A DNA stretch of 64,000 nt. Source: Brevibacillus laterosporus LMG 15441. Its GTDB lineage: Bacteria; Bacillota; Bacilli; Brevibacillales; Brevibacillaceae. Numbering within the stretch: the stretch's first letter is position 1; each line of letters opens with the position of its first letter. Location: the NCBI RefSeq assembly GCF_000219535.2, contig NZ_CP007806.1:4066501-4130500 (forward strand). The letters run 5' to 3'. Under the pieces are notes generated by a model, which searched no databases, had not been told where the DNA came from, and worked only from the letters and a program-made list of their open reading frames with translations. Below, piece by piece: positions 16,101 to 25,864 of this stretch. The translations under genes and the position numbers were made by a program.

Positions 16101-19100
16101 GAGAGGGATAACTCCTCATACGTCAAAGTCCGATTGGCAGAAATGACGGCTGGATGGTTCGATTGCTGAACCGCTTGTTTTGCAAATCGTCCAGTGAGTG
16201 TTTCTGAAGATACAGGCGCATCTGTATCGTTGGCCTCAACCCTTGCCTCTAAACGTGGAACAGAAATAAGACTAGACGTCTCTTTCTGCCAGATCGCCTC
16301 ATCGTCAGTCAGACGCTGTAGCAATTGGCAATAAGCACTGAACATATCAGCAAGCATTCCCTCAGGGAACAGCCCTTCTACCGCATCCCAAATCAGGAGC
16401 AGTTCCTCATCTTGCTCCACCACCTGATGGTCGAGCCATACCTGCGGTGTTTGCGTAATGTTATACATGAGCTTGCCCAGCCACTTTCCATCTGTCTCGC
16501 TACCGCTCCACTGGTTAACCCCAAGAGCACTTGTAAAGACTACCGGCATCGTGACACCATGATGCTCACCCGTTTGCTTTGCCAATTCGCGTTGTACCTG
16601 AACTCCTCCAACATACGGATGATCCAAATCGCTCCAAAGCTGCTGCTGCAAATTCCGTCCCCGCTCCAACAATGTCTTACCTTTGGAAAGCTCCACAGCC
16701 AGCAAGGTTAATGTAGTGAAATCTCCTACGATATCGTTAACCTGTGCGTGAAGCGGCAGTCGGTTGAATTGTGTCAGATTAATTGTAAAGCGGGAGCTCT
16801 TGCTCCAAGCCCCAAGCGTTTCAGCATAAGCTGTCAGTAGAATTCCTGACGGTGTAAGTCCAACCTCCGCCGTCCGTTTTTTAAGCTTTTGCCACGCTTG
16901 TTTAGACAGCTTTGCTTCCAAACGACTAAATCGTTGTTCAGTAAGAGATTCTGGACTTTGAGCCAAAGGTAGCTGAGGAGCAGGAGGCAAATCAGGCAAT
17001 CGAGCAATCCAATAATCGAGATCGCGTTGATACAGCTCAGATGCCTTAAGCTCTTCCAAGGCAAGAACATAATCCCTAAATGACAATTCTAATGTCGCCA
17101 ACGATGCATCCGGCTCATGATAGAGCCTAGTCCATTCGCTCAGAAGATGAAACATGCTCCACCCGTCAAAAATCAGGTTGTCAAAGCTGATATGCAAACG
17201 AACGCACTCTACTCCAAAGCGGGAAGCCCTTACGTCAAACAAAGGCCACACGTCTGTAGAAAGCACCTGATGCGACATTTCTTCCCGAATCTGCTCCAAT
17301 TCGGCTTCGACCTCTTCAGGGGCCTTGCCGCGTAAGTCATTGACATGAATCAGATAGGCTGGAACATCCTCTAAAATTCGTTGCTGCCAGCCATCCGGCA
17401 TGATAACAGCCCGCATCATTTCGTGGTGATCAATCAGTCTCTGCCAAGCACGATTAATCTGCTCAAGATCTAAATTTCGCCCTTCAATCTCAAAATAACA
17501 ATGAGTGGAAACATTGCCCAATGCGTAAAGACCGCTTCGCCCCACCCAATACGCCTGCTGGATATCGGTCAATGGGAAAGGCTGGTTCCGATCCTGTGGT
17601 ATCGGTACGATTTGTGGTAGGGCTTCCGCCGAATCGTCATGCAGCCCTCTCTGGTCCATAAGCGTCTGGACTTGCTCTGCCATCCCTGCAATCGTAGGCT
17701 TTTCAAAAATCCGCCCCAGTGACAGCTCTATCTCAAACCTACTGCGTACCAGAGCACTTAATTTGGTAGCCAAAAGAGAATCTCCACCTAATTCAAAATA
17801 GTTATCCGTAATACCAACACGATCCATATCAAAAAGCTGGCACCAGATCGCCGCAAGGTCTGTTTCAATTGGCGTCCTTGGAGCTGTATAAGTCTTTTCC
17901 GCCTTAGCCTTGATCAGCTTGTCAGGGGTCGGCAATGCTTGTCGATCCACCTTACCATTGGATGTTAGTGGCATTTCGCTCAATAATATGAAAGCTGATG
18001 GTACCATGTAATCAGGCAGCTTTTGGCTCAAAAAACCAGAAAGCTTAACCGGGCTGAATTGTGTAACATGAAGCGGTGCCTGCGCAACGATTACATGCTG
18101 GCCAAAGACACTTGCCGGATCATTCTGTTCTGGGAAGGAGGCAACCTGCGCGAAGGTTTGTTCCTGCAATAATTGTTGCCACTTTTCAACAGATAAAAGC
18201 GGTCGCTGTTCTGCGTGTCTTTCGTCTTCAAAATGGATAAATCCGTCCTCAAGGAACCCTGTACTTACTTGCTGTAAACGACTATTGCGCGTCATTTCCA
18301 GCAAAATCAGCAAGCCTCCAGGAGCAAGAAGGGATTGCATATGTAAAAGAGCCGTATCAATATTACGTGCACGATGCAGAGAATCCGAGGCAATAATGAC
18401 GTCATACTGATGCGCATCATAGCCCTGATCCAGTGGATTCTGATCGATATCCAACAACTGATAATGCACAAACGAATACTCCTTGAATCTGTTTTTAGCC
18501 GCACTTGTAAAGAAGGTCGAGTTGTCCGTGCATGTATAAAGAGCTGCATCAGAGCGCAGTAAAGCTAGTAACGATTCGGTTAACGCTCCGCTCCTTGCGC
18601 CAATTTCTAAAATACGCAGCGGTTCAGATCTGTTTTGCAGGCCATGTTGAATATCTTCCATGATTGATTGTGCAATGCTGTTTCTGTGCTTTGTGCCAGG
18701 AAGTGCTTGCATCAGATCATTTGGGGTCAAACCCAGCTCATCTGAAAAGAAATAAGCCAGCGGATCAAGCTCTCCTGTCAAAAGCGCAGCATTGGCGTTG
18801 TCCATTTGCTGAAGATAACGTAAAAGTGCTTGTGCATGCTGCTCCCATGCAGGAGGCAAATGGCTTTCCAATGTCTCCTCAAGCCGTTCTTCCGATATGG
18901 TCTGAACGATCACGAATGTGTCCGGTGCTTCTGTTCTGACAATGCCCTCGTCGGCCAATATCTGAAGCCACTGTCTGATCAACTCGCGGTAACGAGGCTG
19001 AATGCTACAATACTGCATCAGAGAATCGAGTGTGTAGCTTTGATTTGTCTGCAAATCTACCCCTGCTTGTTTCAGCGCGCGGCAAATATAGCGAACACCA

Positions 19101-22100
19101 AGACGCTCCATATCGGCCCAAAACACAGGAAAATCTGTTGGACTAATCTCATTGAGCCATTCTTGTTCGCATCCTGCCTTCATTACATTGTCCCAGAGTA
19201 CCTCGGTCTGTTTCAGATCAGCGCTTACACTGTCATACAAGGATGATTCATTTGCCTGTTCTGGAACCAAATAGCCGATCAGATGCTTGTTTTCCCTAGA
19301 ATCACCTACTGCTGTGACGACTGCATCGCGTACACCTGGATGCTGTTTCATGGCCGTTTCGATCTCACCCAGCTCAATGCGATGTCCTCTGATTTTGACC
19401 TGAAAATCCTGGCGTCCGAGAAATTCAATTGTTCCGTCAGGCCAATATCGTCCTAGATCACCGGTTCGATACCAACGGGAACCATTCCAATTAACAAAGC
19501 GTTCTTCGGTAAGCACCGAATCACCCCGATAGCCTAATGCGACACCGGTTCCTCCAATCCAGAGTTCGCCTGCTACCCAGTCGGGGCAATCTCTTCCTTT
19601 GATATCCACCACTCGATACGCCTGATTGGTCAGCGGACGCCCATAAGGAATCGATGTCCAATGTGCTGGCAGCGGCAATGTAACCTGGAAGAAATTAGAC
19701 CAGATGGATGCTTCTGTAGCTCCCCCCATCGCTACCAGCTCGCTATGCGGGGCTACACGTTTCAGACGCGGTGGCAAATCTAGGCCAATCCAGTCACCGG
19801 ACAGCATCGTTAAGCGAATCGGCAAGCTGTCGTACTGTCCGCTTTCCGCGGCGATTAATAGCATATCGAGTAGTACTGGGACCGAATTCCAGAGTGTAAT
19901 CTGATACTTGTCAACCAGCTTAGCCCAATGGCCAGCATCACGGCGTGTCTCCTCGGTAATCAGCACAAGAGAGCCGCCCACGCTCAATAGTCCAAATATG
20001 TCATAGACAGAAAGGTCAAAATCAAGAGCGGAAACCGCTAAGATACGATCAGTGGAACCAACCTGATAGCGCGTGTTAATGTCAGCAACCGTATTCCATG
20101 CTCCAAAATGACTGATTTCTACCCCTTTTGGCTCACCAGTAGAGCCTGAAGTAAAGATGATATAAGCTGGACTATCCCCAGAAATTGAGACAGGCTCACT
20201 CAAAGGAGCTATGCTCACCGCGTTCGTGATTGACAAGACAACGGCATCCTCTGGCCAATCCAAAGCTTGAGCCCATTCATCATCGGTTAGAACGTATCGA
20301 ATGTCTGCTTTTTTATGAATTCGCTCGCGACGAGTAGCCGGCTGTCCGGTGCCAATCGGAACATAGCAGCCACCAAGTGCCATAATGCCAAGCACCGCAG
20401 CGATTTGATTGATTCCCCTCGGCATGGTAACGGCAACAGGATCGCCCGATTTTATCCCCTGTTCCTTAAGAAAAGCCGCCACCTGCAACGCGTACCTAGA
20501 TAGTTCGCCATACGAAATATTTGTATCTGTATGACTATCAATCAGCGCCGTTTCTTGCGGATTCGTAGCAGCATGCGCAAAGAATGCACTGTGCAAGCAT
20601 TGACCCGGTTGTGCAAGTAACAATTCACTGTCCTGGTTCTGCCTTTGCTGCTCCAGATTAGGGAGAAGCTTTGGCCTAGCTTGCCAATCATTGTCATGGA
20701 CAACTAGCCAGTCCATAAGTTGGCCAAAAGCAGCAAACATTTGGTCAATCATGCCGTCCGGGAATAGCTGATCGACGGAATCCCACGCCAGCAATAAGCC
20801 CCCATCCATTTCATAGGACTGGAAATCAAGCCATACCTGCGGCGTTTGCGAAATCATATAGGAGAGCTGTCCTAAAGTCTGACGGCATTCCTCATTGATG
20901 AGCGGTGTACCTAAATTGCACGCGAAAACAACAGGAGCAAAATCCCGCTCTCCCGGGCGAACTCTCGCCAAATCACGTTGAAGCTGTACACCCGAATAAG
21001 CTGCGTGAGCGACATCCTGATGAAACTGTGCTTGCACCGCATGAACACGGTCCAAAAATGATTGACGGGTACGTAGGTCAACCGCAAGCAAAAGCAGGTT
21101 GGTAAAATCGGCAACAACCTCTTCAATGCCAGCGTCACCGGTTTGACGATCAAACAATGGTATATTAATGAGAAACTGCGAATGGGTGCTCCAGCGATCA
21201 AGAATTTCTGCATATGCCGTTAACAGTACCATCGCCGGTGTGACTCGTTTGGCTGCAGATCGTTTTTGTAAAAGCTTCCAGTCCTCAGCTTTCATGAAAT
21301 AGTTCCTTCTGGTAAAAACAGGTACCTTAATCATTTCCGGTTTTTCCTTCAGTGGTAAGCCCGGCGCCCCTGGTAGCGTGGACAGCCTCTCCTGCCAATA
21401 GTGGGCGGCTTGCTTTCTATCTGAAGTCCGGTGCTGTATTTCATGCTGAAGATAGCTGGCAAAGCTCCAATGAGCAGGTGCCGCTGGTTGGCAGCCACGT
21501 GCATATGCCGCTGCTAGATCACGTAACAGAATGTGCAGGCTTTGCACGTCAGCAACAAGCAAATCAATATCAAAATGCAGCCGGGTACGCCCCTCTGGCA
21601 ACAAACTCAGCTCTAGACCCGCTACCTCTCCCTTCTCCACCGCCAGACGACGATGTGACAGACGGCCACGTATACTCTCCAGTTTCAGAGCGAGCTCATC
21701 CTCGGCATATAAACGCAGGTCATGTACAGGCACTGTTGTTGTATAAGGAGTGTTCAGCACCTCTTGCAATCCATCAGCCAAAAATCTTACTCGAAGCATC
21801 GGATGATGCCTGAAAAGCTGTTCCCATGCGACTTGCAGACGTCCATGCTCTACGCCTGTGCCATCAATCTCAAGATAGGCATGGCATCCAACTCCGCCCA
21901 GCGGCTGATCATCTTGACGTCCAATCCAATAGGCATATTGCACATCCGTGAGCGCAAAAGGACTATTCGTCTCCTCTTGTGCTTGGACTGTTTGTTCTTG
22001 GACTGCTATATTATTGTCAATTAAGGAAGAAGGCGCTGGACTGTTTTTTTGCAGAAGCGCCCACCAATCACTCAGGTGAGGGGAAGCGATCAGCTCAGCA

Positions 22101-22303
22101 AACGTAACCTTCACGCCTTCCTTTCGCCATTTGTTGACCATTCTCATCATTTGTAACGAATCCAACCCTAGCTCGATCAGATTCTGATCATCATGAAACT
22201 CGACAGGCGCAGGCAGCATAGCCTGAATCTGCATCCGCACCTCCTCATAGCTTAATGAGGAGGCAGGGCTTGTGGATTGGCTGTCAATGCGCAGATGTTT
22301 CAT
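13196..22303 (-). CDS. NRPS: ArCP-Cy-A(MT-like)-PCP-Cy-A(MT-like)-PCP
   Basis: 3035 aa from ATG at 22303 (AAGGTGG upstream; a TTG at 22327 is less likely). Order with rough positions: aryl carrier protein with ELGLDSLQ (Ser ~49); Cy1 with DLLVADVQS (~249); A1 with FTSGSTGEPKG (~717); MT-like insert with LEIGARSGALTE (~1237); PCP1 ELGGDSLLA (~1506); Cy2 with DNLIFDGWS (~1711); A2 with YTSGSTGLPKG (~2187); MT-like insert with LEIGTRVGDLTQ (~2702); PCP2 ARGGDSLRA (~2979). No TE: the chain passes to the 1838-aa NRPS. A2 reads as the cysteine code D-L-Y-N-L-S-L-I-W; A1 appears to have Met at two of these positions. Both MT-like inserts have the SAM glycine motif changed to GxRxG, so they may be inactive or act as epimerases, as the related domain of PchE does. 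It resembles PchE plus one extra module. Confidence 0.93.
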   Translation of the reverse strand: MKHLRIDSQSTSPASSLSYEEVRMQIQAMLPAPVEFHDDQNLIELGLDSLQMMRMVNKWRKEGVKVTFAELIASPHLSDWWALLQKNSPAPSSLIDNNIAVQEQTVQAQEETNSPFALTDVQYAYWIGRQDDQPLGGVGCHAYLEIDGTGVEHGRLQVAWEQLFRHHPMLRVRFLADGLQEVLNTPYTTTVPVHDLRLYAEDELALKLESIRGRLSHRRLAVEKGEVAGLELSLLPEGRTRLHFDIDLLVADVQSLHILLRDLAAAYARGCQPAAPAHWSFASYLQHEIQHRTSDRKQAAHYWQERLSTLPGAPGLPLKEKPEMIKVPVFTRRNYFMKAEDWKLLQKRSAAKRVTPAMVLLTAYAEILDRWSTHSQFLINIPLFDRQTGDAGIEEVVADFTNLLLLAVDLRTRQSFLDRVHAVQAQFHQDVAHAAYSGVQLQRDLARVRPGERDFAPVVFACNLGTPLINEECRQTLGQLSYMISQTPQVWLDFQSYEMDGGLLLAWDSVDQLFPDGMIDQMFAAFGQLMDWLVVHDNDWQARPKLLPNLEQQRQNQDSELLLAQPGQCLHSAFFAHAATNPQETALIDSHTDTNISYGELSRYALQVAAFLKEQGIKSGDPVAVTMPRGINQIAAVLGIMALGGCYVPIGTGQPATRRERIHKKADIRYVLTDDEWAQALDWPEDAVVLSITNAVSIAPLSEPVSISGDSPAYIIFTSGSTGEPKGVEISHFGAWNTVADINTRYQVGSTDRILAVSALDFDLSVYDIFGLLSVGGSLVLITEETRRDAGHWAKLVDKYQITLWNSVPVLLDMLLIAAESGQYDSLPIRLTMLSGDWIGLDLPPRLKRVAPHSELVAMGGATEASIWSNFFQVTLPLPAHWTSIPYGRPLTNQAYRVVDIKGRDCPDWVAGELWIGGTGVALGYRGDSVLTEERFVNWNGSRWYRTGDLGRYWPDGTIEFLGRQDFQVKIRGHRIELGEIETAMKQHPGVRDAVVTAVGDSRENKHLIGYLVPEQANESSLYDSVSADLKQTEVLWDNVMKAGCEQEWLNEISPTDFPVFWADMERLGVRYICRALKQAGVDLQTNQSYTLDSLMQYCSIQPRYRELIRQWLQILADEGIVRTEAPDTFVIVQTISEERLEETLESHLPPAWEQHAQALLRYLQQMDNANAALLTGELDPLAYFFSDELGLTPNDLMQALPGTKHRNSIAQSIMEDIQHGLQNRSEPLRILEIGARSGALTESLLALLRSDAALYTCTDNSTFFTSAAKNRFKEYSFVHYQLLDIDQNPLDQGYDAHQYDVIIASDSLHRARNIDTALLHMQSLLAPGGLLILLEMTRNSRLQQVSTGFLEDGFIHFEDERHAEQRPLLSVEKWQQLLQEQTFAQVASFPEQNDPASVFGQHVIVAQAPLHVTQFSPVKLSGFLSQKLPDYMVPSAFILLSEMPLTSNGKVDRQALPTPDKLIKAKAEKTYTAPRTPIETDLAAIWCQLFDMDRVGITDNYFELGGDSLLATKLSALVRSRFEIELSLGRIFEKPTIAGMAEQVQTLMDQRGLHDDSAEALPQIVPIPQDRNQPFPLTDIQQAYWVGRSGLYALGNVSTHCYFEIEGRNLDLEQINRAWQRLIDHHEMMRAVIMPDGWQQRILEDVPAYLIHVNDLRGKAPEEVEAELEQIREEMSHQVLSTDVWPLFDVRASRFGVECVRLHISFDNLIFDGWSMFHLLSEWTRLYHEPDASLATLELSFRDYVLALEELKASELYQRDLDYWIARLPDLPPAPQLPLAQSPESLTEQRFSRLEAKLSKQAWQKLKKRTAEVGLTPSGILLTAYAETLGAWSKSSRFTINLTQFNRLPLHAQVNDIVGDFTTLTLLAVELSKGKTLLERGRNLQQQLWSDLDHPYVGGVQVQRELAKQTGEHHGVTMPVVFTSALGVNQWSGSETDGKWLGKLMYNITQTPQVWLDHQVVEQDEELLLIWDAVEGLFPEGMLADMFSAYCQLLQRLTDDEAIWQKETSSLISVPRLEARVEANDTDAPVSSETLTGRFAKQAVQQSNHPAVISANRTLTYEELSLSADKIANLLQAKGAKPNTLVAVVMEKGWEQVVATLGILKSGAAYLPIDPAHPDERRSQLLRDGQVHIVLTQSWLDEQLSWPEDVERLLVDQMPARVEAMSLLPFAGQPEDLAYVIYTSGSTGLPKGVMIDHRGVVNTIKDVNQRFSVGPQDRVLALSNLNFDLSVYDIFGMLAAGGTIIMPEADKAKDPAHWIEWMKQEQVTVWNTVPALMQMLIEYASGRNLELPQTLRLVLLSGDWIPLDLPDKIKAYFPQVQVIGLGGATEASIWSNLYPIKDIDPSWKSIPYGRPMINQRFYVLNEWMENCPVWVPGQLYIGGVGLAKGYWQDESKTNDKFINHPHTGERLYRTGDLGRYLPDGNLEFLGREDFQVKIRGHRIELGEIETALNRHDGVKNAIVAVPDESGEEKRLVGYVVLDQLRGAELLETEQADSADCESRWQEISSAGKLQAAQVPDSMDAEEIARFLHEADRVSSAFICRTLDEMGMFRSQGERYFIDDLVRQCKVHPRYKTLLLHWLTVLVEEGLLVKNEDGTYQSLRSLREGLATFTQDNALSVSPVGMEAVQALEDHFSRDSSLFMNLLTGKLDPLELFFTEDASLTPAGLKRFDFTREYYSNLAKEVFCTILNSYPADKELRMLEIGTRVGDLTQTLVSALPVERTRYVYADESAFFTDRAKQEWGEQAPLEYGLFDMNTAPLWQGYEPHSFDVIVADNTLHRSRNLDLTLEYLRGMLAPGGVLLLVESTRNSRLMLTTVGFFEDGFSHLEDERKGNYLPLLAPDQWCTRLERQGFSHVRAFPQTNQVAAKFDRHLIVAQAPETVKVFRPEKLSDWMQKMLPDYMVPTEYVLLDKLPLSANGKVDRKALAKLGGKKESLPKKAHVAPSTQTEISIASVWEEVLNCSPIGIHDSFFARGGDSLRAIQCINLLKERYQIELSMQTLFEYSTICMLAKFIDTSASATEQLAANYDEGTI

Positions 22304-22330
22304 CAGAGTTACCACCTTCCCAGGCAATGC

Positions 22331-25324
22331 CTATACTGGTTTTACTTTTTCTGCTTCACGGCTGGATACAACTAGCTGCCTGGAAAAACTGCTCAATTTT
22401 TCACGTGTTTCTTCCAGCTCTCTGGTTGGTAAAGACATCTCTACCACGCCTGCTCCGGCATGCAGCCATGCACTGTTGTTTTGTTGATAGATTGTTCGTA
22501 GCACCAGCGCTGCGTCCATTGCACCATCGCTGTCAAAGGTCATGACGCAACCACTGTAGAGATTTCTCGGCTCAGACTCAAGTCTGCCTATGGCATCGAT
22601 CGATTCTTTTTTGGGAATACCAGAAGCAGTGACAGCAGGGAACAGGGCACGGAACGCATCCCATGAGTTAAACTCAGGCTTTATTTTCCCTTTCAATCTT
22701 GAAGCAATATGCTGAACGGTTCCCCGGCTGGCAACAGACATGAAATCACTTAAAAGGATCGTCGTAGAATCGCAGACGCTTTTTAGCTCTTCAAAGGCAA
22801 GTTTTACAGATACCGCATGCTCCGCGATTTCCTTAGGATCATTTAAAAGCTCATCTTTAAGCTTGTCTCCCTCGTCCTCGTTGCGTCCACGCGACCGCGT
22901 TCCTGCAAGCGGGAAGGTACTTACCCATCCATTGCTATCAACCTCAACCACCGTTTCTGGACTAAAGCCAGCCACGTGCAAACCATCGAGGCTGAGCAAA
23001 AAGGAACGAGCAGGAGTGTTGACTCTTCTGCCTGCGATATAGCTAGCCACCATATCAAGCTCTTGGTGGATCGGAATTTTTCTAGATAGGATCACCTTGT
23101 GGTATTTGTGCTCCTTAATCTCTCGAACAGCCTCCGCTACCCCTTGCATGTAGGCTTCAGCGCCATACGTATCCGCCTCAGGAACATCCAATTTTTGACT
23201 GGCCACTCTTTGTACAAGCGCATTTTTCTCGTCTTCGATTCCATTCTCTCGAAGCTTTCGCAGTAAATCAGCGAATTCATTTCGTTTTTCTTCACGTAGA
23301 GCTCTTAACAGAATAGAGCCTTTGGTAAAACGAATCTCCACCTCTGGAATAAACAGCTTAATAAGACGACCGGCTTCAGACAGTAATGGCAGATTCTGAT
23401 AATAACGGGCCATTCCAAAGTTAACCGTTCCATAAGCACGCCAGTTTTTTAGCGGTATAGAAGCAAATGCTTTGTCAATGGTTGCACTTAGCAAATTATT
23501 TTCAAAACGGATTGTTTGGTTGTCATAGGCTAGGGTTGTATGTTGCTCATCTACAGTTAGAAGAGCATGAATCCCCATCCCCAACGACAGCTCATCACCG
23601 TTTTCATAAAGCAGATAGTTTTCATAAAGACCTTGCTCAACAATTTGTGAAGCTGCCAAATGAACGTCTCCCTCAAAAGCAATCGTTTCCTCCAGATAGG
23701 AGACCTCGCACGTCGTTGCATGGCTCTTTGGTGCTGTCGCTAATTCTTTGAGTTTGGCTTTATTTACTTTACCGACGCTAGTAAGCGGCCAGTAATCGAT
23801 GAATTCGATTTGATCGGGCATCTTATAACGCGCCACTCCCTTTTCATGGAAAAAGGCATGAATGTCAGCAAGGGTGATGTCCTGATTGTCAGTAATGACA
23901 TAAGCGCAGCTTTTTTCACCAAGTGTTGGGTCTGGCAGAGTAATCAGAGCGGCATCCTTGATATCTGGATGCATACGCAGGTACGCCTCTACTTCAGCAG
24001 GCATAATTTTTTCCCCCGCTCGGTTGATTTGCTCCTTGATTCGTCCCCCGATCTGGAAATTTCCCTCCGGTGTGATCCTTGCCTTGTCTCCAGAACGATA
24101 AAAGCCATCAGGAGTGAAGCTCTCGCGGTTCTGCTCCGGGGCTCTGTAGTACCCGCTTATTGTATAGGGGCCTCGAACGATAAGTTCCCCATATGCACCT
24201 GCCTCAACGTCATTTCCATATTCATCAACGATTCGAACCTCATCCGCATCGGAGAGTGGACGTCCCTGACAACTGATGATGACAGACTCTGGATCATCAA
24301 GGGATGTGCAGCAGATGAGACCCTCTGCCATTCCAAACACCTGCTGGAGCTTACATTTCATTTCATGAATGACGCGTTTTGCGAGATTTTCATCTAACAT
24401 GGAGCCGCCTACCTGTAGAACTTCAAGGCTTGAGAGATCGTTGGAGGTATCCCATTCCAGCACTTCAAGCCATACATGGACAATAGAAGGTACAAGGGCA
24501 GTGATGGTCACCCGCTCTTTTTCAATAAGGGGAAAAGCTTCGTCGCCACTTGTTGTTTGACACAGCACGACTTTCCCTCCAGCAGACAGTGTGCCAAGAA
24601 TTCCGGGGCAGCAGAGAGGAAAGTTATGCGCAATCGGTAAAACAGCAAGATAGACGCTTTGCGGAGTCAGTTTGCAGCGCGTTGCGGCTGCTTTTGCATT
24701 GTATGCGTAATCGGCATGGGTTCTTGGGATGAGCTTTGGAGTACCGGTCGTTCCACCGGATAAGAGCAACAGAGCCGTGTCCTTGTATGATGGCACATCC
24801 AGCTCTGCTGGTGTCCCGCTGATATCAGCAAGATTGATGCCGATGTCACTTTCTCCATCAGTCATGACAAATTTGACGGACGGATGCTTTTTAACCAATT
24901 GTTGCGCCATTTTGGTGTAGTCAAAGCCAAGAAACGTAGTTGGTATTATATAAGCAACCGGTTTGGCGAGTGTAAAAATTCCGTCTAGTTCAGCCTCTCT
25001 ATGAGCAGGTAAGACCAATATCGGCAAAGCACCAATGCGAAAGAGAGCAAAGCATGTGAGTACGAAAGAAATCCGATTCGGAAGCTGTACAGCCACATTG
25101 TCCCCTTTCTTGATTCCCATCTGAATGAAACCAGAAGCTAGCTCATCAACCTGACTGTCAAGCTCTTTGTAGGTGAGTCTGCTATCTCCTTCCACTAGCG
25201 CTTCTCGATTCTGGTATTGTTGGGCCCACATGCGCAATTGCTGACCAAGCGTTTTTGGCTCCCAAAATCCGAGTTGTTCGTAATTTTTTGCAGTATCCTC
25301 AAACCATTCTGTAGTCGCTTTCAT
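22331..25324 (-). CDS. fused salicylate-AMP ligase / salicylate synthase
   Basis: 997 aa, ATG at 25324 with GAGGAGG upstream. Residues 1-~540 are an aryl-AMP ligase of the DhbE/EntE/YbtE family (LLLSGGTTGTPKLIPRTH near 195; C-terminal GKVNKAKLKELA). The pocket stretch AHNFPLCCPG carries Cys where dihydroxybenzoate enzymes have Ser, which favours salicylate. Residues ~550-997 are a chorismate-using salicylate synthase of the MbtI/Irp9/YbtS type (STFPLAGTRSRGR, DPKEIAEHA, TASGIPKKESIDAIGRLE, HAGAGVVEMS). One polypeptide would thus make salicylate from chorismate and load it on the ArCP of the next gene (27 bases downstream). In pyochelin and yersiniabactin loci these are separate proteins. First gene after the Fur-boxed promoter. 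Confidence 0.93.
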   Translation of the reverse strand: MKATTEWFEDTAKNYEQLGFWEPKTLGQQLRMWAQQYQNREALVEGDSRLTYKELDSQVDELASGFIQMGIKKGDNVAVQLPNRISFVLTCFALFRIGALPILVLPAHREAELDGIFTLAKPVAYIIPTTFLGFDYTKMAQQLVKKHPSVKFVMTDGESDIGINLADISGTPAELDVPSYKDTALLLLSGGTTGTPKLIPRTHADYAYNAKAAATRCKLTPQSVYLAVLPIAHNFPLCCPGILGTLSAGGKVVLCQTTSGDEAFPLIEKERVTITALVPSIVHVWLEVLEWDTSNDLSSLEVLQVGGSMLDENLAKRVIHEMKCKLQQVFGMAEGLICCTSLDDPESVIISCQGRPLSDADEVRIVDEYGNDVEAGAYGELIVRGPYTISGYYRAPEQNRESFTPDGFYRSGDKARITPEGNFQIGGRIKEQINRAGEKIMPAEVEAYLRMHPDIKDAALITLPDPTLGEKSCAYVITDNQDITLADIHAFFHEKGVARYKMPDQIEFIDYWPLTSVGKVNKAKLKELATAPKSHATTCEVSYLEETIAFEGDVHLAASQIVEQGLYENYLLYENGDELSLGMGIHALLTVDEQHTTLAYDNQTIRFENNLLSATIDKAFASIPLKNWRAYGTVNFGMARYYQNLPLLSEAGRLIKLFIPEVEIRFTKGSILLRALREEKRNEFADLLRKLRENGIEDEKNALVQRVASQKLDVPEADTYGAEAYMQGVAEAVREIKEHKYHKVILSRKIPIHQELDMVASYIAGRRVNTPARSFLLSLDGLHVAGFSPETVVEVDSNGWVSTFPLAGTRSRGRNEDEGDKLKDELLNDPKEIAEHAVSVKLAFEELKSVCDSTTILLSDFMSVASRGTVQHIASRLKGKIKPEFNSWDAFRALFPAVTASGIPKKESIDAIGRLESEPRNLYSGCVMTFDSDGAMDAALVLRTIYQQNNSAWLHAGAGVVEMSLPTRELEETREKLSSFSRQLVVSSREAEKVKPV

Positions 25325-25431
25325 TATGTCCTCCTCTTGAATACCTGCGGGTCAATCATTGTGCACCCAAAGCGGGATTATGCAGGGTACTGTCAATCTG
25401 GTTGCAAGATCGTGATGGTTTGTCTAACAAT

Positions 25432-25460
25432 ACGATATTGATAATGATAATCATTGTCAA
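25432..25460 (-). promoter_or_regulatory. Fur-regulated promoter of the biosynthetic operon
   Basis: The minus strand shows -35 TTGACA (25455-25460), a 17-base spacer and -10 TATCGT (25432-25437). The Fur box GATAATGATAATCATTGTC (25440-25458) fills the spacer and matches 18 of 19 positions of the consensus. Iron-loaded Fur would block RNA polymerase directly. The leader to the ATG at 25324 is about 100 bases. Confidence 0.9.
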
Positions 25461-25461
25461 T

Positions 25462-25864
25462 AGTTTTCAACCACAAATTTTCTTGATATTGGTAAAAAGG
25501 TGCTGAATTCCCTTCCAATTTCTCACTTTTTCCTTCGTTCATTCCACCAGGTTTTTGGCTTACATTTCATGTTCGTCGGGCATTTGTATTACCAGAGTAC
25601 TGAGAAGATTCCTTCAATGACATTTGAACACTCTCCAGTCGGGATGCATGTGATAGCGCTCTGGACAAAAAGGCACCACTATACCAACAAGATGCGCGAA
25701 AGTAGTCCGTACACACTCCCATATCCCGCTTTTATGGCTATTTGCCTTCCCGCCCATTCCCGATCTGTTGAAACAATGTTAGTTGTAATCCCTGCCATTT
25801 CGTTATTCCCAATGGCGAAAAAAGGCGCCTTATTTCTCTAGCTGGATCGATTGATCCCCATCCA
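25462..25864. other. intergenic region downstream of the thioesterase gene
   Basis: About 400 bases between the thioesterase stop and the biosynthetic promoter. I see a short palindrome AAGGCGCCTT (around 25823-25832) but no convincing terminator and no gene with a ribosome-binding site. A 113-codon plus-strand ORF (25500-25841) lacks a start signal and any recognisable motif. Confidence 0.5.

Noticed and set aside
25500-25841. 113-codon plus-strand ORF downstream of the biosynthetic Fur promoter, and a minus-strand open stretch over the same DNA
   Set aside because: Neither has a ribosome-binding site or a motif I can name. A vague likeness of the minus-strand stretch to a LacI-type regulator is too weak to report.
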